Made by a program: the position numbers and the translations under genes. From CAYLPT01 sp964385645 (GTDB taxonomy: Bacteria > Armatimonadota > Hebobacteria > Hebobacterales > Hebobacteraceae): a DNA stretch of 5,235 bases. Every line of letters starts with the position of its first letter. The first letter of the stretch is position 1. The DNA lies in assembly GCA_964385645.1 (NCBI GenBank), contig CAYLPT010000082.1, forward strand, positions 1 through 5,235. Direction: 5' to 3'. This document shows positions 1 to 4,172 of the stretch, piece by piece. A model generated the notes under the pieces. The model was not told the origin of the DNA, ran no database searches, and saw nothing but the letters and a program-made list of their open reading frames with translations.

Positions 1-18
1 GTCGGCGTGAGAGCTCAT
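1..18 (-). CDS. Possible start of a further minus-strand gene (6 codons visible)
   Basis: An ATG at 18-16 overlaps the TGA stop of the winged-helix gene by four bases (ATGA). This is the same arrangement as at the junction at 1825-1828 in the same run. The six visible codons read MSSHAD and are open to the window edge. No Shine-Dalgarno sequence is visible just upstream, so any translation would rely on coupling. The fragment is far too short to identify, and the match could be chance. Confidence 0.25.
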
Positions 19-851
19 TGGCTGGCCGCTCGGCCCTGGCCGGGCCAGGGGCGGGGCGCGAGGGCCTCGCACTGGAGGTCAACGACACAGACGGGCTGCG
101 CGCGGCCCTGGGCCAGCAGTCGTGAGGCGACGGCGTGGGCAGTGCGGCGGTCCCAGCCGAAGGTCCAGGCGAGGTCGGCCGGGGTGGCGATGAGGAGGTT
201 CTGGAGGTGGCGGCGCGCGAGGGCGGCGCGCGCGTCGTCGGGGTGGAGGCGCTGCGCCTGGGCGAGGCGGCGGGAGGGGACCCAACGCGCGACGAGGTCC
301 CAGCGGTGGTGGCTCCAGCCATGGGTGTCGCCGCCGGCCGCGGTGAGGAGAAAGCGGCGCTGGAGCTCGACGAGGGCGGCCTTGACGCGGCGGGTGTGCC
401 CTCGCGTGCGGGGGCCGAGGGCGAGGCGGACCTCGCTGGTCAGCAGGGGGCCGCGGTCGGCGATCAGATCGAGGATCTGCTTCTCGATTCGGTCGAGCAC
501 ACCCTCGCGGTAGAGCCGCTGGTAGGAGCGGGGGTCGGCGTAGGCGGCGAAAAACGCGGGGAACCACTCCCAGGCGATGAAGGCGCCGCGGCGGCGCAGC
601 ACCTTGCCGTAATAGCAGGCCTTGCGCCCCGGCAGGGTCTGCTTCCAGTCCCACCACGCCCACGGGTCGCGGGTGGCGGCGTGGAGGCTGGGCAACTCGG
701 CCCCCGAGATGGGCATCAGGAGCACGAAGCCCAGCTCCCGGATGAGCCGCAGCGCGCCGGCCTCGTCCGCGATCCGCCGGCCAGGGGCGGTGCGCCAGCG
801 CACGGCACGCAGGCGCTCGATCTCCTTCAGATGGACCACTCTGGGGGCCAT
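15..851 (-). CDS. AlkZ-related winged-helix protein (HTH_42/YcaQ-like), 278 aa
   Basis: This is a predicted cytoplasmic protein resembling the short 'AlkZ-related' branch of the HTH_42/YcaQ superfamily, whose full-length members AlkZ and YcaQ are DNA glycosylases for crosslinks and bulky alkyl adducts. Recognisable blocks are GFVLLMP and ELPSL (residues 41-56), WDWKQTLPGRKACYYGKVL (67-85), FIAWEWFPAFFAAY (91-104), a winged-helix-like stretch with ILDLIADRGPLLTSEVR and ALVELQRRFLL (126-169), WDLVARWVP (184-191), and a C-terminal helix-turn-helix-like part, NLLIATPADLAWTFGWDRRTA (about 218-238). I see no glutamine-rich QxQ or QxD catalytic motif near the N-terminus, so glycosylase activity is doubtful. 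DNA or nucleic-acid binding is inferred from the fold. The frame stays open upstream to an ATG at 995, but that extension is an Arg/Gly-rich shadow overlapping the upstream gene. ATG 851 begins the family-like sequence (MAPRVVHLKEIE). It has no well-placed Shine-Dalgarno; an AGGAGGGG lies 30 nt upstream. The gene follows the M28 gene by 62 bp. Confidence 0.8.
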   Translation of the reverse strand: MAPRVVHLKEIERLRAVRWRTAPGRRIADEAGALRLIRELGFVLLMPISGAELPSLHAATRDPWAWWDWKQTLPGRKACYYGKVLRRRGAFIAWEWFPAFFAAYADPRSYQRLYREGVLDRIEKQILDLIADRGPLLTSEVRLALGPRTRGHTRRVKAALVELQRRFLLTAAGGDTHGWSHHRWDLVARWVPSRRLAQAQRLHPDDARAALARRHLQNLLIATPADLAWTFGWDRRTAHAVASRLLAQGRAQPVCVVDLQCEALAPRPWPGQGRAASQ

Positions 852-913
852 GGCCGCGCGCTGTCTTGGCCTCGCGGGGCGCCCCTCCTGCCCGCGCCGG
901 GCGCTGGTGACCC

Positions 914-1828
914 CTACAGATCGGGCGCGGCCTCGTCCTCGGCGATCGCGCGCAGCAGGGCGCGCCCCACCTGGTCGAGAGAGTCCGGGCAGCACTTGTC
1001 CGGGGTGTCGGAAAGCGTATGCCAGTAGGGGTAGTCGAAGTCAATGACGGCGATGCACGGGATGCCCCGGCGCAGGAGAAAGACGTGGTCGTCGAGCACC
1101 GCGGGGCCGGGCTCGCGCACGAAGGCCGGGCAGCCCTCTCGTTCGGCCGCCGACCAGATGCGCTCGACGACCTCGGGCGCGTGGCGCAGGGAGAAGCGCT
1201 CCGGAGGCAGACGGAGGTCTCGCTTGCCGACCATGTCCACCAGCACAGCCCAGTCCACAGGCGGGCCCGCATAGTGGTCGGCGAAGTGGCGGGAGCCCAG
1301 GAACATGTCCCCGGGGCCCGGGCCGTAGTCCTCCCCATCGAAGAGGACGATGGTGATGCGCTGGGAGGGAGGATGCTGGCCGAGGGCGCGGGCGACCTCG
1401 AGCAGCACGGCGACGCCGGAGGCCCCGTCGTTGGCGCCGAGGATGGGCAGGTGTCGCTTCGCCGGGTCGGGGTCCTCGTCGGCGGTGGGCCGGGTGTCCC
1501 AGTGGGCGCAGAGCAGGATATGGCGCCGGCCCTCGGGGTTGAAGGTGGCGATGATGTTGGTGAGCGGCAGGGCGGCGCCCCGCACCTGGGCGGTGAGGCG
1601 CTGCAGCTCGACCTCTGCGCCGGCGGCGCGGAGCTGCTCGACGAGCCAGTCGCCGCACTGCCGGTGGCCCTCGGCGCCGGGGACGCGGGGGCCGAAGTCA
1701 CACTGGCGTACCAGGTCGCGGAAGGCGCGCTCGGCGTCGAAGGGGCGGGCTGTGAGCTCGCGCCCGGCGCGGGCGGGAGCGGGGAGGGCGAGCAGGAGCA
1801 GCGCGGCGAGGGCGGGCAGAAGAGTCAT
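914..1828 (-). CDS. Exported M28-family zinc peptidase, glutaminyl-peptide cyclotransferase-like, 304 aa
   Basis: This is a predicted secreted or periplasmic zinc enzyme of peptidase family M28. Its motifs look most like the glutaminyl cyclase-like branch, which converts N-terminal Gln to pyroglutamate, but an aminopeptidase role is equally possible. Residues 1-21 form a signal peptide: a Leu/Ala-rich core ending in APARA, with cleavage likely before Gly22. The metal and catalytic landmarks are all present: LLCAHWDTRP (His109, Asp111), GANDGASG (Asp134), VLFDGEDYG (Glu166 as likely general base, Asp167 as likely zinc ligand), VDMVG (Asp198), LDDHVF (Asp246-His248) and YPYWHTLSDTPDK (His270). 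The length of about 300 residues is normal for a single-domain M28 enzyme. The ATG at 1828 overlaps the TGA of the upstream oxidoreductase (ATGA at 1828-1825), and no Shine-Dalgarno is visible, so translation is probably coupled. The cysteines at 279-280 replace the usual CS or C-x after DTPDK and are minor. The physiological substrate cannot be read from the sequence. Confidence 0.9.
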   Translation of the reverse strand: MTLLPALAALLLLALPAPARAGRELTARPFDAERAFRDLVRQCDFGPRVPGAEGHRQCGDWLVEQLRAAGAEVELQRLTAQVRGAALPLTNIIATFNPEGRRHILLCAHWDTRPTADEDPDPAKRHLPILGANDGASGVAVLLEVARALGQHPPSQRITIVLFDGEDYGPGPGDMFLGSRHFADHYAGPPVDWAVLVDMVGKRDLRLPPERFSLRHAPEVVERIWSAAEREGCPAFVREPGPAVLDDHVFLLRRGIPCIAVIDFDYPYWHTLSDTPDKCCPDSLDQVGRALLRAIAEDEAAPDL

Positions 1829-2961
1829 CGCGCGGGCGGCCGGAAGTCCGGGACAGGGATGGGCGCGCCGCCCTGGGCGATGGACTCCAGGGCGCAGATG
1901 CCTGGCACGGTGTAGTCCAGGGCGCGGTAGACGTCAATCGCCGGGGGTGCGCCCTCGCGGACGGCGGCGAAGAAGTCCTTGAGCATCCAGTACTCGGTGG
2001 CGCCGTGGCCGCCGGCGCGGGCCTGGGCGGGGGCGGCGAGGCGGTCGGCGAGGTAGCGCTGGGCGTAGTCCCAGAGGGGGTGCCAGTTGGCGCTGCCGTA
2101 GACGTGGGAGGGCTCGTGCTCGTCCGCGAGCCAGACCTTCGCCTGGTCGCCGAGACCGCGGGCGCCCTCGTAGGCGCCGGCGGTGCCCTGGAGGCTGTAG
2201 TAGGCGGCAGCATGGGGCCGGGGGGAGACGGTGTCCACGCGAACGCGGAGGGTGCGGTCGGCGGCGGTGCGCATGAGCATGTAGAAGTTGAAGTGGCCAG
2301 ACAGCTCCGGCGCGAGCAGCGAGATGTCGTTGGCGAGGGCGGCCACCTGGGTGACGCGATCCTCCAGCAGGTACAGGAGGGGGCCGAGGCTGTGGGTGCA
2401 GTAGACGCCATAGCCGGGGGCGCCGCGCCACTCGCCGCGCCAGGTGACGCCGCCGTCGGCGTCTCGCCAGAGGTCCTTGCAGTCGTGGACGTACTCGGCC
2501 TCCGCGAAGTAGGGCTCGCCGAAGCGCCCGTCGGCGAGCATGCGCTTGATGAGCTCGATCTCGTCGAGGTAGCGGTAGTTCTCGGCGAGCATGTAGTGAG
2601 CGGAGCTGCCCTCGGCGGCCTGGGCGAGCGCGCGTGCCGCCTCCAGGGAGTGGGCGGCCGTGACCTCGGAGAGCACGTGGATCCCACGGCCGAGCGCGGC
2701 GGCCGCCTGCTCGGCGTGGAACTTGACGGGTGAGCAGATGATGACCGCGTCCAGGCCGGAGTCGAGGAAGGGCTCGAGGTCGGTGAACGCGCGGGCGCCG
2801 GCGGCGGCGGCCGCGCGCTCGGCGTTCTCGGGCCTGATGTCGTAGACGGCGGTGACGGCCGCCTCCTGGAAGTGGGCGAGGAGCCGGATGAAGGCATCCC
2901 CCCGCGCGGTGCCCACGCCCGTGTGTCCGGCGCCGATGACGCCGACCCTGGTTGTCTGCAT
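1825..2961 (-). CDS. Gfo/Idh/MocA-family NAD(P)-dependent protein, GH109-like, 378 aa
   Basis: An N-terminal Rossmann domain (residues about 4-125) binds NAD(P): VGVIGAGHTG is the dinucleotide loop, Asp41 ends strand two (VYDIRPENAE), and VIICSPVKFHAEQA is the typical second motif. The C-terminal alpha/beta domain (about 130-378) carries GEPYFAEAEYVHD, GYGVYCTHSLGPLLYLL (184-200) and a family-like tail, GGHGATEYWMLKDFF then APIPVPDF. Most dehydrogenases of the family have a catalytic lysine in an EKP motif; here the position reads SEVTAAHSLEAA (98-109), so that lysine is absent. Glycosidase family GH109, an NAD-dependent alpha-N-acetylgalactosaminidase family within this superfamily, has an EVPAA-type sequence there and a similar 'Y-x-TH-x-LGP' block. 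I infer a GH109-like redox-assisted glycosidase or sugar-modifying enzyme, not a classical dehydrogenase. The exact substrate is unknown. No signal peptide is visible. The ATG at 2961 has a strong GAGGAG eight bases upstream. It follows the PCC-domain gene by 32 bp and overlaps the M28 gene by 4 bp. Confidence 0.88.
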   Translation of the reverse strand: MQTTRVGVIGAGHTGVGTARGDAFIRLLAHFQEAAVTAVYDIRPENAERAAAAAGARAFTDLEPFLDSGLDAVIICSPVKFHAEQAAAALGRGIHVLSEVTAAHSLEAARALAQAAEGSSAHYMLAENYRYLDEIELIKRMLADGRFGEPYFAEAEYVHDCKDLWRDADGGVTWRGEWRGAPGYGVYCTHSLGPLLYLLEDRVTQVAALANDISLLAPELSGHFNFYMLMRTAADRTLRVRVDTVSPRPHAAAYYSLQGTAGAYEGARGLGDQAKVWLADEHEPSHVYGSANWHPLWDYAQRYLADRLAAPAQARAGGHGATEYWMLKDFFAAVREGAPPAIDVYRALDYTVPGICALESIAQGGAPIPVPDFRPPAR

Positions 2962-2969
2962 GCTGGCGT

Positions 2970-2975
2970 CTCCTC
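2970..2975 (-). promoter_or_regulatory. Ribosome binding site of the Gfo/Idh/MocA gene
   Basis: GAGGAG on the minus strand is eight bases before the ATG at 2961, inside the 32-bp gap after the PCC gene. Its strength indicates independent initiation, whereas the M28 gene downstream appears to depend on coupling. Confidence 0.7.
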
Positions 2976-2993
2976 GAGGCCCCGGGGGGGCGG

Positions 2994-3428
2994 CTAGTCG
3001 GCCTGCTGGAGCAGGTTGACGCCGGTCTCGGGGTGGGGGCGGCGGCAGAGGCGGAGGCCCTCGAGCCGGCCGATGGCGATTTCGGCGAGGTAGAGGACGC
3101 GACAGCCAGGCTCCAGGTGGCCCATGTACGTGGTGTCGGCGATGGAGATGCAGGTGTGGAGGTGGGGGAGGCCGGCAGCGATGAGCCCGTCAATGCTGAG
3201 CAGCTCGATGGGGCCCTCATACTCGATGAAGCGGTCCCTGGGTGGGAAGCCGGTGTGGGTGATGTAGTGGAGGCGGGCGCGGTCGAGGGTGCCGATGCCG
3301 GAGAGGACGACGCCGGTGTGGAGGTCGGCGCGCTGGGCGAAGGAGGAGATTGACTCCAGCACATCGTCGCCCCGGTCGAGGCGCAGGGCGATGACCTCAG
3401 TGATGCGTCCGCCGGCGAATGCCTCCAT
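2994..3428 (-). CDS. Stand-alone PCC (PPC/DUF296) domain protein, 144 aa
   Basis: The whole protein is one PCC domain, the 'plants and prokaryotes conserved' or DUF296 fold. In plants this fold is fused to AT-hooks (AHL proteins); in prokaryotes it usually occurs alone and forms trimers. Diagnostic blocks are LDRGDDVLESISSFAQ (17-32), HTGVVLSGIGTLDRARLHY (37-55), EGPIELLSIDGLI (71-83), LPHLHTCIS (87-95) and GHLEPGCRVLYLAEI (103-117). His89, His91 and His104 match the conserved histidines thought to hold a metal in bacterial members. No AT-hook or other DNA-binding segment is present, so calling it a DNA-binding protein would be unsafe; its role is unknown. The ATG at 3428 has a good GGGAGGG Shine-Dalgarno. 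It is 32 bp upstream of the Gfo/Idh/MocA gene, close enough to be in one operon, which suggests a sensory or accessory role near sugar metabolism. That link is inference. Confidence 0.9.
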   Translation of the reverse strand: MEAFAGGRITEVIALRLDRGDDVLESISSFAQRADLHTGVVLSGIGTLDRARLHYITHTGFPPRDRFIEYEGPIELLSIDGLIAAGLPHLHTCISIADTTYMGHLEPGCRVLYLAEIAIGRLEGLRLCRRPHPETGVNLLQQAD

Positions 3429-3433
3429 GGCCG

Positions 3434-3440
3434 CCCTCCC
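3434..3440 (-). promoter_or_regulatory. Ribosome binding site of the PCC-domain gene
   Basis: GGGAGGG on the minus strand is five bases before the ATG at 3428 and supports this start. Confidence 0.65.
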
Positions 3441-3542
3441 GTGGGGGAAGTCTCGCGTGTTGGATTCCCTGCTGCCGTGCGCGCTCCCTGCCCCGGGCGT
3501 CGGGAGGGCCGGCGAGGCGAGGAGTCCTCTGAAGAGCCGGAA

Positions 3543-3863
3543 CTAGCTGGCGCGGAGGGCGGCGAAGAAGACGACGGCGAGGAAGACTACGCCAAGGCCC
3601 ACATACACCCAGATGGTGTCGAAGCCGGAGCGCCGCTTGGCCCCGGCGAGGGGGGCGTCACAGGCCTTGCAGCGGAGGCGGGTGTAGGGGTTGGGGGCCC
3701 CACAGGCCGGGCACTTCATACCGACGAGGTCGGGCTGACGGCGCACGCGCTCCCAGCGGACCTGCGACTTGCTGCCCAGCTTGACGGGCAGGATGGCGTT
3801 GCATGCGCGGCAGCGGGTCAGCCCCTCTTCGTTGATCGTGTTGCACTTGCGACAAACGGACAT
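3543..3863 (-). CDS. Small membrane protein with two zinc-ribbon motifs, 106 aa
   Basis: Two four-cysteine zinc-ribbon knuckle pairs occupy most of the protein: Cys4, Cys7, Cys18 and Cys21 (CRKC...CRAC), then Cys51, Cys54, Cys65 and Cys68 (CPAC...CKAC). A basic linker (about 29-48) separates them. A single hydrophobic segment near the C-terminus (about 83-102, IWVYVGLGVVFLAVVFFAAL) should be a transmembrane helix or tail anchor, and the residues just before it include AKRRSG. The predicted topology is ribbons in the cytoplasm with a C-terminal anchor. Such 'zinc-ribbon plus TM' proteins are common and poorly characterised; the ribbons may mediate protein or nucleic-acid contacts, but no function can be assigned. 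The ATG at 3863 is preceded by GGAGG with nine-base spacing. This is the first gene of the leftward run, 114 bp upstream of the PCC gene, so shared transcription is possible but not shown. Confidence 0.8.
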   Translation of the reverse strand: MSVCRKCNTINEEGLTRCRACNAILPVKLGSKSQVRWERVRRQPDLVGMKCPACGAPNPYTRLRCKACDAPLAGAKRRSGFDTIWVYVGLGVVFLAVVFFAALRAS

Positions 3864-3872
3864 CTGCTCGAA

Positions 3873-3877
3873 CCTCC
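3873..3877 (-). promoter_or_regulatory. Ribosome binding site of the zinc-ribbon gene
   Basis: GGAGG on the minus strand is nine bases before the ATG at 3863. It supports this start, which places the first Cys pair at residues 4 and 7. Confidence 0.65.
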
Positions 3878-3958
3878 GGAGTGGTTACTGGGGCGCCTGG
3901 ACTGAGCCGCGCACGGCCTTGGGGGCGCGCTCCGCCGGGTCCGGTGGCCCGGTTGAGG

Positions 3959-3987
3959 CGTATGACTCCAGTATCTCATTTCCACAA
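3959..3987 (-). promoter_or_regulatory. Weak sigma-70-like promoter candidate for the minus-strand run
   Basis: On the minus strand TTGTGG (3987-3982) is followed after 17 bp by CATACG (3964-3959). Each hexamer matches the sigma-70 consensus at only three of six positions, but the spacing is ideal, the DNA is locally AT-richer, and the site is about 95 nt upstream of the ATG at 3863. Such a match can easily arise by chance, and promoter consensus in this lineage is unknown. Confidence 0.18.
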
Positions 3988-4009
3988 GATCGGAGCGCGT
4001 GCTCAGTGG

Positions 4010-4038
4010 CAGGGATACCCTGGCGATTGCGCTGGCAA
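4010..4038. promoter_or_regulatory. Two adjacent short inverted repeats, possible operator sites
   Basis: CAGGG-ATA-CCCTG (4010-4022) is a perfect 5-bp inverted repeat with a 3-bp centre. Four bases downstream, TTGC-GCTG-GCAA (4027-4038) is a perfect 4-bp inverted repeat. They sit in the AT-richer part of the divergent intergenic region, about 135-160 bp upstream of the CBM9/GH35-like gene. Both are short enough to be chance, and no regulator gene is in the window, so an operator role is only a suggestion. Confidence 0.2.
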
Positions 4039-4158
4039 ACGAGGCTATGGGTTGGCTCTTGGGCGCGCAGGTCCTTCTTGGGGAAACCAGCGCCCTGGAT
4101 GGTGTGTCAAAGGGATATGGGAGATTGGCGACGAACAGCGAGCCGCAGCCGGCTTGAC

Positions 4159-4165
4159 GAGGAGG
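4159..4165 (+). promoter_or_regulatory. Ribosome binding site of the CBM9/GH35-like gene
   Basis: GAGGAGG lies seven bases before ATG 4173. It is the strongest Shine-Dalgarno in the window and fixes this start, which in turn gives a sensible signal peptide. Confidence 0.8.
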
Positions 4166-4172
4166 CTGGATC

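Larger units (their letters stand above)
3864..4172. other. Divergent intergenic region
   Basis: This 309-bp stretch lies between the divergent zinc-ribbon and CBM9/GH35-like genes and should contain the promoters of both. Positions 3961-4020 are about 53% GC by hand count, clearly lower than the flanking genes. Besides the two ribosome binding sites at its ends it holds two short inverted repeats and a weak promoter-like sequence, listed separately. I see no convincing RNA gene, riboswitch or terminator. Short open frames crossing it on both strands give low-complexity or unfamiliar translations and are not called. Confidence 0.75.

Noticed and set aside
852..995. N-terminal extension of the winged-helix protein to an ATG at 995
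   Set aside because: The extra 48 residues are Arg/Gly/Pro-rich, overlap the 3' end of the M28 gene, and do not resemble the family; ATG 851 is preferred.
79..1701. A 540-codon open frame on the minus strand covering parts of the M28 and winged-helix genes
   Set aside because: Its translation is Pro/Arg/Ser/Ala-rich low-complexity sequence with no family motifs, as expected for an out-of-frame reading of very GC-rich genes. The overlapping frames carry full enzyme motifs.
1019..1915. Long plus-strand open frame antisense to the M28 gene
   Set aside because: Gly/Ala/Val/Glu-rich shadow of the coding strand with no recognisable domain; the minus-strand frame has a signal peptide and a full zinc site.
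1934..3364. A 476-codon minus-strand open frame spanning the PCC and oxidoreductase genes
   Set aside because: Arg/Pro-rich shadow in another frame that crosses two well-supported genes and the ribosome binding site between them.
3520..3540. Small CTCT-GAA-GAG hairpin just beyond the zinc-ribbon stop, considered as a terminator
   Set aside because: The stem is only four base pairs and no run of T follows on either strand.
3960..4140. AT-richer intergenic segment considered as a tRNA or small RNA gene
   Set aside because: I could not fold a cloverleaf, and there is no T-loop-like GTTCNANNC sequence or terminator.
4154..4159. TTGACG resembling a -35 box
   Set aside because: It lies immediately before the ribosome binding site at 4159-4165, so a transcript starting from it would begin inside or after the start of the gene.
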